Shown piece by piece: positions 8,881 through 17,110 of a stretch of 64,000 nucleotides of DNA (position 1 is its first letter; each line of letters begins with the position of its first letter). The translations under genes were made by a program, and so were the position numbers. The notes beneath the pieces were generated by a model. The model searched no databases, was not told the origin of the DNA, and saw only the letters and a program-made list of their open reading frames with translations. The DNA is from RGIG5299 sp045588575 (GTDB lineage Bacteria; Bacillota; Clostridia; Oscillospirales; RGIG5299): positions 1-64,000 of the forward strand of contig JAZNEJ010000008.1 of the NCBI GenBank assembly GCA_045588575.1, in the 5' to 3' direction.

Positions 8881-9150
8881 TCACTCCGACTTAAAAAAAT
8901 TTTTCAGCCCCTCTTTTGCTTTGGGGTTTGATAAAATGAGTTTTAAAAGCTCGGGATTATTGATAAGTGCCGCAATCTTTTTCTTATCACCTTCCGAAAG
9001 ACGCAAGTTGAATTTGTTTTTCATATTGCTGTTTTTCATCATCTCTTTGATATTAAAATCCTCTCCCAGCGCTTGCTTTATTACCTCGGAGGCTTTAGTT
9101 ACCTTTTCGGGATTTTCATTATTTAATTTGTCGAAAAAATTATCTGCCAT
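8881..9150 (-). CDS. Unknown 89-aa protein, first gene of the small cluster
   Basis: A short, Lys/Asn-rich, probably all-helical soluble protein. It ends with the pattern LLKLILSNPKAKEGLKNF and contains the internal segment LSEGDKKKIAALINNPELL, which resembles the N-terminal part of the next gene (leucine and asparagine-proline repeats about selected segments). A good AAAGGTGG precedes the ATG. It is divergent from the phosphodiesterase gene with only 38 bases between the two starts. I cannot assign a function. Confidence 0.6.
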   Translation of the reverse strand: MADNFFDKLNNENPEKVTKASEVIKQALGEDFNIKEMMKNSNMKNKFNLRLSEGDKKKIAALINNPELLKLILSNPKAKEGLKNFFKSE

Positions 9151-9188
9151 AATTTTACCACCTTTGCGAATGTTTGGAGTTGTTTATT

Positions 9189-9635
9189 TTGAAAATTGCG
9201 GTTATCTCCGACAGCCACGGCTTTTCTTCAAAAATTGAAGACGTTATTTTTAAGGAAACGCCCGACTGCGTTTTTTTCCTCGGCGACTGTCTTAAAGATT
9301 TAGATAACGTATATACAAATATTCCTATTTACAGTGTATGCGGCAATAACGATTTCGGACACCAAAATATTGAAGATATTCGCCGTCTTTTCGGAAAAAC
9401 GTTTTTCTTTACTCACGGCCACAAATATAACGTTAAATATTCTCTCGACGCTTTGATTAACAAGGCGCATCTTCTTCGCGCCGATTTTCTTCTTTTCGGG
9501 CACACCCATTTGCCGAAAATTTTTGAAAACGGCGAGCTTACCGTTTTAAATCCCGGCTCTATCGGCTATTCCGACAGCTACGCTATTATATCTATTCAAC
9601 AAAACAAGATAAATGCCGAAATAAAATTTCTTTGA
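9189..9635 (+). CDS. YfcE/MJ0936-type metallophosphoesterase
   Basis: A small calcineurin-like phosphodiesterase, 149 aa. The metal-binding motifs are all present in order: DSHG, GDCLKD, GNND, THGH and GHTHLP. Family members hydrolyse phosphodiesters such as bis-pNPP in vitro; the natural substrate is mostly unknown. I prefer the TTG at 9189, giving MKIAVISDSHG, since GGAG lies 9 bases upstream. The TTG at 9174 would overlap that RBS. Confidence 0.88.
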   Translation: MKIAVISDSHGFSSKIEDVIFKETPDCVFFLGDCLKDLDNVYTNIPIYSVCGNNDFGHQNIEDIRRLFGKTFFFTHGHKYNVKYSLDALINKAHLLRADFLLFGHTHLPKIFENGELTVLNPGSIGYSDSYAIISIQQNKINAEIKFL

Positions 9636-9642
9636 GCCTTGG

Positions 9643-9671
9643 TTGACTTTCAATTCTCAAGATGTTAAAAT
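9643..9671 (+). promoter_or_regulatory. Sigma-A promoter for the methyltransferase-hslO unit
   Basis: TTGACT and TAAAAT separated by 17 bases, ending 30 bases before the ATG of the methyltransferase gene. A second TATAAT two bases further down is off-spacing. Confidence 0.6.
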
Positions 9672-9701
9672 ATATAATAATAATTTTGATGCGGTGAAAA
9701 A

Positions 9702-10442
9702 ATGAGTTATTCTGTTCTTTACGAGGTATATGATGATTTTTCATCTGCCGATATTTTGAAAAAATGCGATTTTTTATCTAAGGTTTTTAAAGATAAAAAC
9801 TGCAAAATTTTGCTCGACGTTGGTTGCGGAAGCGGTCTTATTGCAAAGGAAATGGCACAAAGAGGCTATTCTATGATTGGCGTTGACTCAAGCGAGGAAA
9901 TGCTTTCAAAGGCAAAAGAAAACAACGCGGAATATCCCGACGTTTTGCTCCTTTCACAGCCTGCCGAAAAACTCGACCTTTACGGCACCGTTGACGGCGC
10001 CTTTGCCGTTTGCGACGTGGTTAACCATATAACCGATAAGAAAAAACTTCAAAAAGCATTTAACCGCATCTCTCTTTTTTTGATGCCCGACGGCTATTTC
10101 GTTTTCGACGTTAACACCAAGCATAAATTTGAAAACGTTTTGGCAAACAACACTTTTTATTACGAAAACGAGGAAAGCTCGCTTATTTGGCAAAACGATT
10201 ACAACGAAAAAAGCGGCTTATGCTCATTTGATTTAACTCTTTTTTCAAGAGAAAACGGCGAAAGCTACAAAAAATCAAACGAATGCTTCTTCGAGCGTTT
10301 TTATTCCGATGAGGAGTTAACCGAAATGCTTAATTTAAGCGGCTTTGAGGTTAAGCAAATTTGCGGTGGCGAATATGCCTCGAAAAGAAAGCCTTTGGCG
10401 CTTGACGAAAGAAAAATTTTTATTGCAAAAAAGATAAGATAA
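9702..10442 (+). CDS. Class I SAM-dependent methyltransferase
   Basis: A 246-aa Rossmann-fold methyltransferase. Motif I is LLDVGCGSGLIAKEM near residues 38-52 and the acidic residue after beta-2 is GVDSSEEML. The remainder is of the small-molecule type (methyltransferase 25/11-like), with the family ending FxVKQICGG. The substrate cannot be inferred. The spacing to hslO is 10 bases with AAGG between, so the two are co-transcribed. Confidence 0.85.
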   Translation: MSYSVLYEVYDDFSSADILKKCDFLSKVFKDKNCKILLDVGCGSGLIAKEMAQRGYSMIGVDSSEEMLSKAKENNAEYPDVLLLSQPAEKLDLYGTVDGAFAVCDVVNHITDKKKLQKAFNRISLFLMPDGYFVFDVNTKHKFENVLANNTFYYENEESSLIWQNDYNEKSGLCSFDLTLFSRENGESYKKSNECFFERFYSDEELTEMLNLSGFEVKQICGGEYASKRKPLALDERKIFIAKKIR

Positions 10443-10452
10443 GGAAATTTTT

Positions 10453-11295
10453 ATGGATAAAATAATAAGAGCAGTTTCAAAAGATAAACGTTTTTACGCA
10501 GTTTGCGCAGAAACGGGCTATTTGGTCAGAAAAGCAACCGATGCTTTCTCACTTTCTCCCGCAACCTCAATTTTGTTCGGAAGAGCGCTTACCGCATCGG
10601 CCATGCTCGGCATTGCCCTTAAAGACGAAAGCGAAAGTCTTGCCTTCCGTTTTGAAGGCGATTTAAGAATGACAACCGTTTCAAACAGCAAGGGCTACGT
10701 TAAGGGTATGATTTCAAATCCCTATTGGATGCCCGAGGAAAATAAAGCTCTCGGCTCGGCATTTGGCTCTAACGGCTTTTTAACCGTTATTAAAGACCTT
10801 GGCTTAAAAGAACCTTATTCAGGTCAAATTGCTCTTAAATCGGGTGAGATTGCCGAAGATATAACGGAATATTACCAAAAAAGCGAGCAGCTTCCCTTTT
10901 GCTGTTCTCTCGGCGTTTTGTTAGATAAGGAAAGCGAAAATCTTGCCGTTAAATCGGCGGGCGGCTTTATTATTTCGGCAATGCCCAACTGCGAGGAAGA
11001 GCTTTTAAAAGAGCTTGACTTAAACATTGCGGTTTTGCCCAACGTTACCGATATGCTGGCAAGCGGTATGACCTCGCAGGATATTCTCGCCGCCGCCTTA
11101 AAAGGCTTTGATTTTGAAATAACCGATACGGTTACTCCCCGTTATTACTGCGATTGCAGCCGTGAAAAAACAAGAAAAATGCTTCTCTCGTTATCGAAGG
11201 AAGACCTTGAAAAGCTTTGCGAGGATGAGCAAACCGAGGTCATTTGCCATTGGTGCAACACGAAATATATCTTTAAGCCCGAGGAGCTTAAATAA
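10453..11295 (+). CDS. hslO: Hsp33 redox-regulated chaperonin
   Basis: Hsp33 is a cytoplasmic holdase activated by oxidation of a C-terminal zinc centre. The four zinc ligands are seen as CDC (about residues 233-235) and CHWC (about 263-266), the C-x-C and C-x-x-C pair of the family. The body matches over full length (280 aa), including GRALTASAMLG near residue 47. It ends just before a strong terminator, so the methyltransferase-hslO unit is complete. Confidence 0.95.
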   Translation: MDKIIRAVSKDKRFYAVCAETGYLVRKATDAFSLSPATSILFGRALTASAMLGIALKDESESLAFRFEGDLRMTTVSNSKGYVKGMISNPYWMPEENKALGSAFGSNGFLTVIKDLGLKEPYSGQIALKSGEIAEDITEYYQKSEQLPFCCSLGVLLDKESENLAVKSAGGFIISAMPNCEEELLKELDLNIAVLPNVTDMLASGMTSQDILAAALKGFDFEITDTVTPRYYCDCSREKTRKMLLSLSKEDLEKLCEDEQTEVICHWCNTKYIFKPEELK

Positions 11296-11301
11296 AAAAG
11301 T

Positions 11302-11335
11302 AAAAGAGCTTTTGTTTTTCAAAAGCTCTTTTTTA
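11302..11335 (+). terminator. Intrinsic terminator after hslO
   Basis: A stem AAGAGCTTTT / AAAAGCTCTT with a seven-base loop, followed by a run of six T. Confidence 0.85.
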
Positions 11336-11372
11336 ATAAAAAAAATTACGCCTCGCAAAATGCGAAGCGTAA
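11336..11372 (-). terminator. Intrinsic terminator after rpmE
   Basis: Read on the minus strand, the stem TTACGCTTCGCA / TGCGAGGCGTAA (one mismatch) is followed by a run of eight T. It lies back to back with the hslO terminator. Confidence 0.8.
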
Positions 11373-11400
11373 CCTTTTCAGTTGTTTTTGGGGAAGGAAA

Positions 11401-11616
11401 TTATTTTCCTGCCTTATTGAAACGTCTGTTGAATCTGTCTACACGGCCGCCGCTGTCAACGAGCTTCTGTTTGCCGGTATAGAACGGATGGCACTTTGAA
11501 CAGATTTCGACGTTAATATCGCCTTTCGTAGTGCGTGTTTCAATGACGTTACCGCAGGCACATCTGATGACCGCGGGCTTAAAGTCGGGATGTAATCCGT
11601 CTTTCATTGTATTCAC
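11401..11616 (-). CDS. rpmE: 50S ribosomal protein L31 (zinc-binding form)
   Basis: L31, 71 aa, a large-subunit protein at the central protuberance. The zinc ligands of the C+ form are present: CACG and CSKCHP. The family ending GRVDRFNRRFNK is intact. The C+ form is the one replaced by a zinc-free paralogue under zinc limitation in some bacteria; no such paralogue is in this window. An AGAGGTGAAT lies just before the ATG and a promoter lies at 11651-11679. Confidence 0.96.
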   Translation of the reverse strand: MNTMKDGLHPDFKPAVIRCACGNVIETRTTKGDINVEICSKCHPFYTGKQKLVDSGGRVDRFNRRFNKAGK

Positions 11617-11650
11617 CTCTATACTAGACTTGCTATTAAATAGCTGTAAT

Positions 11651-11679
11651 ATAATACCACAAATAATTTAGCTTTGCAA
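11651..11679 (-). promoter_or_regulatory. Sigma-A promoter of rpmE
   Basis: On the minus strand, TTGCAA and TATTAT are spaced by 17 bases, 35 bases before the rpmE start. Confidence 0.6.
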
Positions 11680-11734
11680 GTCTTTTTTAACATTTTTTTA
11701 TTTTTTTTGCATTTTATCTTATTTTCACAAAACA

Positions 11735-11764
11735 AAAGCTCCCGTTTTATTCGGGAGCTTTGTT
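11735..11764. terminator. Hairpin terminator after the 54-aa peptide gene
   Basis: A perfect ten base-pair stem AAAGCTCCCG / CGGGAGCTTT with a seven-base loop. On the minus strand it is followed by TGTTTTGTG, on the plus strand by TGTTTTTTA. It ends the transcript of the small gene at 11782-11946. Confidence 0.7.
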
Positions 11765-11781
11765 TTTTATATGTTTCTTAA

Positions 11782-11946
11782 TTAAAAGTTTCCGCCGTTG
11801 CATCCGCAACCGTTTCCGAGAGAGTTCTGGCATCCGCAGCCGCAGCCGTTCTTTTTGTCGCCGTTAAAGAACAAAAGAACAACGATTGCAGCAATGAAAA
11901 TCCAGAAAAGAGTGCCGTTTGTAAGGCAGCTGTTGTTGTTATCCAT
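11782..11946 (-). CDS. 54-aa Cys/Gly-rich single-pass membrane peptide
   Basis: A complete small gene: AAAGGAGG, then ATG, 54 codons, TAA, and a terminator. The peptide has a polar start (MDNNNSCLTNG), one hydrophobic segment of about 16-18 residues (TLFWIFIAAIVVLLFF), a basic step (NGDKKN) and a cysteine-rich tail with CGCGC and CGC clusters, six Cys in the last 20 residues and seven overall. By the positive-inside pattern the Cys tail is probably cytoplasmic. Metal binding, a spore-coat role or a small regulatory role are all possible. I do not recognise a named family. Confidence 0.75.
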   Translation of the reverse strand: MDNNNSCLTNGTLFWIFIAAIVVLLFFNGDKKNGCGCGCQNSLGNGCGCNGGNF

Positions 11947-12038
11947 ACTCCTAACCTCCTTTCGTCTACACTCCCACTATATGTATTTCACCCGTTTTGT
12001 GTGAATTGAAAACAAAATATTAAACTTTTTAAAATGGG

Positions 12039-12079
12039 TTGATTTTTGTTCTTTATAGTTATATACTTATTTAGTATAT
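12039..12079 (+). promoter_or_regulatory. Promoter with palindromic operator before the ABC exporter
   Basis: TTGATT (12039-12044) and TATACT (12062-12067) are 17 bases apart. The -10 is itself one arm of a perfect inverted repeat ATATACT-TATTT-AGTATAT at 12061-12079. A repressor bound there would block initiation. No regulator gene is adjacent. Confidence 0.55.
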
Positions 12080-12107
12080 TTCTAAATCTAAAAAGGACGG
12101 CTTTTGT

Positions 12108-13853
12108 ATGAGAATTTTCAAAGGCTTAAAAAAATATTGGTTTTGGGCAATTCTTTCTCCTCTTGCGATGATGGTGGAGGTTCTTTGCGACCTTCAGCTT
12201 CCTAATCTTATGGGGCAAATCGTTGACGAAGCTATTAAAAACGCCGCGCTTTCGGGTGATGCCAAGGTTGAAAAAGTGCTTTCATTAGGTCTTACAATGC
12301 TGCTTCTCGGTCTTCTCGGCGCCTTGGGCGGAATGAGCTCCTCTTTTTTTGCCGCAAAGGCATCGCAAAGCTTTGGCAGAGATTTAAGAAAGCAAAGCTT
12401 TTCAAAAATTATGCATCTTTCGTTTGAACAAACCGATAAATTCACAACCGGCTCGCTCGTTACCCGCCTTTCAAACGATATAACAATGGTTTGCGAGTTT
12501 GTAACCATGGCTCTTCGAATGTTTATCCGCTCGCCCTTTATGCTCGTTGGCGGCCTTGTAATGCTTGTTTCGAAATCGGCCAATTTCGGCTACATTCTTT
12601 TAATTGCAGGCCCGCTTTTAATTTTAAGCTTCCTTATTTTTATAGGTAAGGCATCTCCCTTCTTCACTCTCGTTCAGAAAAAGCTCGATAAGGTTAACAA
12701 CGTTGTGCAGGAAAACGTTGGCGGCGCAAGAGTTGTTAAGGCCTACGTTAGAGAAGATTACGAATCCGATACCCGCTTTAAAACCGCAAACGTCGAGCTT
12801 GCCGACACGGGCTTTAAGGTTGCCAAAATTCTTACTATGCTTATGCCAATCGTTATGATTATTATGAATTTCACCGTGGTTGCCGTTATTATTGCAAGCG
12901 GAAACGCCGTTAACGTGGGTGATTTAAAGGTTGGCGACGTTATGGCTTCCATAACCTATCTCACCATGGTACTTATGTCGTTTATTATGCTCGGCACGAT
13001 GGTTCAAACAATAACACGCGCGCTTGCCTCCGCAAAGCGTATCGACGAGGTTTTGGAAACCGAGCCGATTATTAAAGACGGCGGTAAAAACGACGGCATT
13101 GAAAAGGGTAGCGTTAAATTTGAAAACGTTTCGTTTTCTTATCCTTCGTCATCAGGCGAGCCTGTTTTCGAAAACATTTCCTTTGAGGTTAAAAAAGGGG
13201 AAACGGTTGCAATAATGGGCGCAACCGGCTCGGGCAAAACAAGCCTTATTAACCTTATTCCCCGTTTTTACGACGCAACCTCCGGAAGCGTTTTCGTTGA
13301 CGGAATTAACGTTAAAGAATATAACTTAAAGGCTTTAAGGCAGAAAATTTCGGTTATTTCTCAAAAAACCGAGCTTTTCTCGGGCTCAATTCGTTCAAAT
13401 ATTATTCAAGGAAAATTCGACGCCACCGAGGAAGAAATTGCAAAAGCGGTTGAGGTTTCGCAGGCAAAAGAGTTTATCTCGTCTTTTGACGACGGCTTGG
13501 AAAGCGACGTCGGTGAAAAAGGAATGCAGCTTTCGGGCGGACAAAAGCAGCGCGTTTCAATTGCAAGAGGAATTATAAGAAATCCCGAAATTTTAATTAT
13601 GGACGACGCCATGTCGGCGCTTGACCTTTCAACCGACTTAAAGCTTCGCACCGCCTTGAAAAAAGAGTTTGACGGCACTACCGTTATTATGGTTGCGCAG
13701 CGTGTTGCAAGCGTTATGACCGCCGATAAAATTATCGTTTTAAAGGACGGAAAAATTGCGGGTATAGGCCCTCACTCAAAGCTTATTGAAGATTGTGAAG
13801 CTTACAAAAACATTTACGATTCTCAGTTAAAGGGAGGTTCTTTAAATGGCTGA
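12108..13853 (+). CDS. ABC transporter, fused permease-ATPase, first half of a heterodimer
   Basis: A type IV ABC exporter half-transporter, 581 aa. It has an N-terminal six-helix membrane domain (about residues 15-300) and a C-terminal nucleotide-binding domain with Walker A GATGSGKT, signature LSGGQKQR and Walker B ILIMDDAMSALD. The residue after Walker B is Asp (MDDA) where a catalytic Glu is normal, the hallmark of the degenerate-site half of heterodimeric exporters such as BmrC/BmrD or TM287/288. It overlaps the next gene by 8 bases. Substrates could be drugs, lipids or peptides. Confidence 0.92.
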   Translation: MRIFKGLKKYWFWAILSPLAMMVEVLCDLQLPNLMGQIVDEAIKNAALSGDAKVEKVLSLGLTMLLLGLLGALGGMSSSFFAAKASQSFGRDLRKQSFSKIMHLSFEQTDKFTTGSLVTRLSNDITMVCEFVTMALRMFIRSPFMLVGGLVMLVSKSANFGYILLIAGPLLILSFLIFIGKASPFFTLVQKKLDKVNNVVQENVGGARVVKAYVREDYESDTRFKTANVELADTGFKVAKILTMLMPIVMIIMNFTVVAVIIASGNAVNVGDLKVGDVMASITYLTMVLMSFIMLGTMVQTITRALASAKRIDEVLETEPIIKDGGKNDGIEKGSVKFENVSFSYPSSSGEPVFENISFEVKKGETVAIMGATGSGKTSLINLIPRFYDATSGSVFVDGINVKEYNLKALRQKISVISQKTELFSGSIRSNIIQGKFDATEEEIAKAVEVSQAKEFISSFDDGLESDVGEKGMQLSGGQKQRVSIARGIIRNPEILIMDDAMSALDLSTDLKLRTALKKEFDGTTVIMVAQRVASVMTADKIIVLKDGKIAGIGPHSKLIEDCEAYKNIYDSQLKGGSLNG

Positions 13854-15684
13854 TTTTTCTAAAAGAATGGCTCCCCAAGGCAAAGGCGGAGGACACGGCG
13901 GCGCTCCCAAGCACATGGGCGGCATGATAAATATGGAAAAGCCCAAAAACACCAAAAAAACGGTTTTAAGGCTTATGAAATATATCGGTTCTAGCAAATG
14001 GCTTCTTTTAGGTCTTTTGGTAACCGTTATTTTCGTAACGCTCGCGACTATTGCCGCTCCCGAATTTCAGGGAAACGCAATGGATATTTTAGATACCGAG
14101 GCCGGCACCGTTAACTTTGAGCTTCTTTATAAAACCGCAGGGCTTCTTATAATTGCATATTTGGTTTCCTCTCTTTTTACTCTCGTGCAAGGTCTTATTT
14201 CGGCTAAACTTTCGCAAATCACCGTTAAAAAAATGAGGCAGGACCTTTTTGCACATCTCGTTAAGCTTCCCGTAAGATATTTCGACACCCACCGCCACGG
14301 CGACATTATGAGCCGTATGACAAATGACGTTGAAACGGTTTCAAACACCATTTCGCAATCGCTTTCGGTTTTGGTTTCGGGCATTCTTACCGTTTTGGGC
14401 GTTTTAATTGCAATGTTTATTTTGAATTGGCAAATGACCTTAATTGCCTTTATTACCATACCTCTTTCTTTCCTTTCAACAGTTGGTATGGGCAAGCTTA
14501 TGAGAAAATATTTTAAGCGTCAGCAAGCGTTAAACGGCGAAATAAACAGCATAAGCGAGGAGGCTATAACCGAATACCGCACAGTTTCGGCATATTCCTT
14601 TGAAGATAAAGAAATTAACGAATTTTTCGATTGTGCCGACAGGCTGCAAAAAACCGCCGTTAAGGCACAGCTTTTGGGCGGTATGATGGGCCCCATTATG
14701 AATACGTTAAGTAATCTTAACTACATTCTTATTGCCGCCGCAGGTGGATTTTTCTCGGTTTCGTCGGGAATGCCCGTTAGCGTTATCCAGTCGTTTTTGC
14801 TTTATTCAAAGCAGTTTACACGTCCCATAAACGAGCTTGGAAACCAATGGGCAACCATTCAAACTGCCATTGCGGGCGCCGAAAGAATTTTTGAGGTTAT
14901 TGATAACGACCTCGAAAGCGACGAGGGTGAAAATAATGCCGAAATAATGGGTGAGCTTGATTTTAATCACGTTTCTTTCGCTTATAATCCCGATGAACCC
15001 GTTTTGAAGGATTTTCATCTTCACGTTGACAAGGGAAACAAAATTGCAATAGTAGGAAAAACGGGCGCAGGCAAAACCACCGTTGTAAATCTTTTAACCA
15101 GATTTTACGATTTCGGCGGCGGTGAAATTAAAATAGACGGCCACGACCTGTTTTCTTTCCCGAAAAGCTCTCTTCGAAAAAGCATTGCAATAGTTTTACA
15201 AGACACGGTCTTGTTCTCCGATACCGTTAAAAACAACATTCGATACGGCAGAGAAGATGCAACCGATGAAGAAATTATTGAGGCGGCAAAGCTTGCAAAC
15301 GCCCACTCGTTTATTAAAAAGCTTCCCAAGGGCTACGATACCGTTCTTTCGGAATCGGGCGCAAATCTTTCGCAGGGACAAAGGCAGCTTCTCGCCATTG
15401 CCAGAGCGATTATTGCCAACCCGAAAATTCTTATTCTCGACGAAGCCACAAGCTCTGTTGACACTACAACCGAGCTTAAAATTCAAGAGGCAATGCTAAA
15501 TCTTATGAAAGGCAGAACAAGTCTTATAATTGCTCACCGTCTTTCCACCATAAGAGACGTTGATAAAATTATAGTTATCGACGGCGGCAAAATCGTTGAG
15601 GAGGGCTCGCACGAGGAGCTTCTTAAAAAAGGCGGCTTTTACGCCGACCTTTACGAAAATCAGTTTAAGGGAATTGAAACTTAA
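13846..15684 (+). CDS. ABC transporter, fused permease-ATPase, second half of a heterodimer
   Basis: The partner half-transporter, 612 aa. A Gly/His/Met-rich N-terminus (residues 5-30) precedes the six-helix domain. The nucleotide-binding domain has Walker A GKTGAGKT, a degenerate signature NLSQGQRQ in place of LSGGQ, and Walker B ILILDEATSS with the catalytic Glu and the switch His in IAHRLS. The combination of consensus Glu here and Asp in the partner predicts one consensus and one degenerate ATP site. The His/Met-rich tail might bind metal, which I infer only from composition. Confidence 0.92.
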   Translation: MADFSKRMAPQGKGGGHGGAPKHMGGMINMEKPKNTKKTVLRLMKYIGSSKWLLLGLLVTVIFVTLATIAAPEFQGNAMDILDTEAGTVNFELLYKTAGLLIIAYLVSSLFTLVQGLISAKLSQITVKKMRQDLFAHLVKLPVRYFDTHRHGDIMSRMTNDVETVSNTISQSLSVLVSGILTVLGVLIAMFILNWQMTLIAFITIPLSFLSTVGMGKLMRKYFKRQQALNGEINSISEEAITEYRTVSAYSFEDKEINEFFDCADRLQKTAVKAQLLGGMMGPIMNTLSNLNYILIAAAGGFFSVSSGMPVSVIQSFLLYSKQFTRPINELGNQWATIQTAIAGAERIFEVIDNDLESDEGENNAEIMGELDFNHVSFAYNPDEPVLKDFHLHVDKGNKIAIVGKTGAGKTTVVNLLTRFYDFGGGEIKIDGHDLFSFPKSSLRKSIAIVLQDTVLFSDTVKNNIRYGREDATDEEIIEAAKLANAHSFIKKLPKGYDTVLSESGANLSQGQRQLLAIARAIIANPKILILDEATSSVDTTTELKIQEAMLNLMKGRTSLIIAHRLSTIRDVDKIIVIDGGKIVEEGSHEELLKKGGFYADLYENQFKGIET

Positions 15685-15692
15685 ATATTAAA

Positions 15693-15722
15693 AAAGCTCC
15701 GCTTAAAGCGGAGCTTTTATTA
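15693..15722 (+). terminator. Intrinsic terminator after the ABC exporter
   Basis: A perfect stem AAAGCTCCGC / GCGGAGCTTT with a five-base loop and a TTATTATTT tail. On the minus strand it also serves the convergent gene that ends at 15720. Confidence 0.85.
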
Positions 15723-17090
15723 TTTCTTTTTCTTTTTAATTATAAAGGTAACGGTTAAAACGGCTATTGCCAAAATCCAAACTCCTGCCGCAAGTGCGCC
15801 GCAAACAATTATAATTTGGTCTATATCACCGTTTGAGCCTTGAACCAACGATGAATTCTCGTTGCCGCTTTCCGTTGGCAAGAATGAGCTTTCAACCGAA
15901 GAAACGGGCGGTGAGGATGAGCTTGGCTTGCTCGGAGCAGGCTTTGAATCAGGCTTACTGTTCTCGGTGGGTTTGCTTTCGGTGGGATTGCTTTCAGTGG
16001 GTTTACTTTCAGTAGGCTTGCTTTCAGTAGGCTTACTTTCGGTGGGTTTACTCTCGGTAGGCTTACTCTCCGTGGGTGTTGAAGACGGCGGTGTTGAGCC
16101 TGTGGGTGTTGAAATTACCGGTGGTGTTGAGCTTTGAGCTTCGTTGGGATTATAATTTTTTGTTGCCGCAGGGTAAAAATTATCTCTCCAGCTATGGTCT
16201 TTTTTAAAAACGGCATCGCTTTTTAAAAAATAACTGTCGGCGGCGGTTTTTCCAATATCGTCCCAAGTAATGTCAACGTGATACCACGAACCGTCTAATT
16301 TAACCAAATTCCAAGCGTGGCCTACTCCTTTTGAATAAGAATCGTGCCTTACCGCTCTAACGCTGTCTTTAAGACCTGCCGCCTCCATAAGCTTTAAGAA
16401 AAGCGCCGAATAAGCCTGACAAACTCCCTTTTTATTTTTAACCATATAAGATGCGTAATAAATGTCGGGCTCGTTATTTTCAAGTTCCTCGGTGGCGTAG
16501 GAAAATTCCTTTGCCATAAAGCTGTAAATTGCTTTTATTTTTTGATAATCGGTCATACCGTTTGAAATAATTTCGCCGACCTTTTCAAGACAGTAATCTT
16601 CAACCGTCTTGCTTTCTTGCTTGCTTTCGCCCCAAACGAAAGAATAGGTTACCGTCAGCTCGGTTACCTTTTCACCCACGCCGCTTGCAGTGTAGCTCAT
16701 TTCAAAGGTGGAAATCCCCTCGTTATCTCCGCCTTTTAAAGATAAAATTTCATAGTCGTATTTATGGTTGTTCTTTAAAAGCGTAAAAATTTCAAGCGTT
16801 ATAACGTATGAAGTTCCTATCAGCGTATTGTTTCTTATATAAAACGGCTCGTCTTTATAATTTGAAAAGTTTATGGTAACGGTGTAGCTCGTTTTGGGGT
16901 ATTTACCGCTTAAATCTTCATTTGTGCGGTTTTTTAAAGCATCGCCCACAAGCGCTAATACCGTTTCTTCCATTTGCGCCTTGGTTTCGGGATAAATAAC
17001 CTTATCTGCCGCCGTGGCTACCAAACAAAAAGGCGAAAAAGCCGTTAACACCATGATAATTGCAATTAGCAAAACAAACAGTTTTTTCAT
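15720..17090 (-). CDS. Secreted, membrane-anchored transglutaminase-like protein with PTES repeats
   Basis: A 456-aa cell-surface protein. Residues 1-28 are a signal peptide ending in VATAA. A transglutaminase-like core carries the Cys-His-Asp triad: C224 in GVCQAY, H258 in GHAWN and D273 in HVDITWDD. Such domains act as cysteine proteases or amidases on the cell wall. Residues of about 315-420 form a Pro/Ser/Thr linker including eight tandem PTES/PTEN pentapeptide units. One membrane helix (IIIVCGALAAGVWILAIAVL) and a basic KKKKK tail follow, so the protein stays anchored in the cytoplasmic membrane. The substrate is unknown. Confidence 0.85.
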   Translation of the reverse strand: MKKLFVLLIAIIMVLTAFSPFCLVATAADKVIYPETKAQMEETVLALVGDALKNRTNEDLSGKYPKTSYTVTINFSNYKDEPFYIRNNTLIGTSYVITLEIFTLLKNNHKYDYEILSLKGGDNEGISTFEMSYTASGVGEKVTELTVTYSFVWGESKQESKTVEDYCLEKVGEIISNGMTDYQKIKAIYSFMAKEFSYATEELENNEPDIYYASYMVKNKKGVCQAYSALFLKLMEAAGLKDSVRAVRHDSYSKGVGHAWNLVKLDGSWYHVDITWDDIGKTAADSYFLKSDAVFKKDHSWRDNFYPAATKNYNPNEAQSSTPPVISTPTGSTPPSSTPTESKPTESKPTESKPTESKPTESKPTESNPTESKPTENSKPDSKPAPSKPSSSSPPVSSVESSFLPTESGNENSSLVQGSNGDIDQIIIVCGALAAGVWILAIAVLTVTFIIKKKKK

Positions 17091-17110
17091 AACTTTTTCA
17101 CCCTCTGAAT

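Noticed and set aside
15955..16075. CRISPR-like array
   Set aside because: The repeats are 15 bases, contiguous, in frame and without spacers; they encode the PTES linker. No other array with spacers was seen in the window.
15862..16137. Plus-strand 91-codon frame with repeated VGLLS units
   Set aside because: It is the antisense shadow of the PTES repeat in the transglutaminase-like gene.
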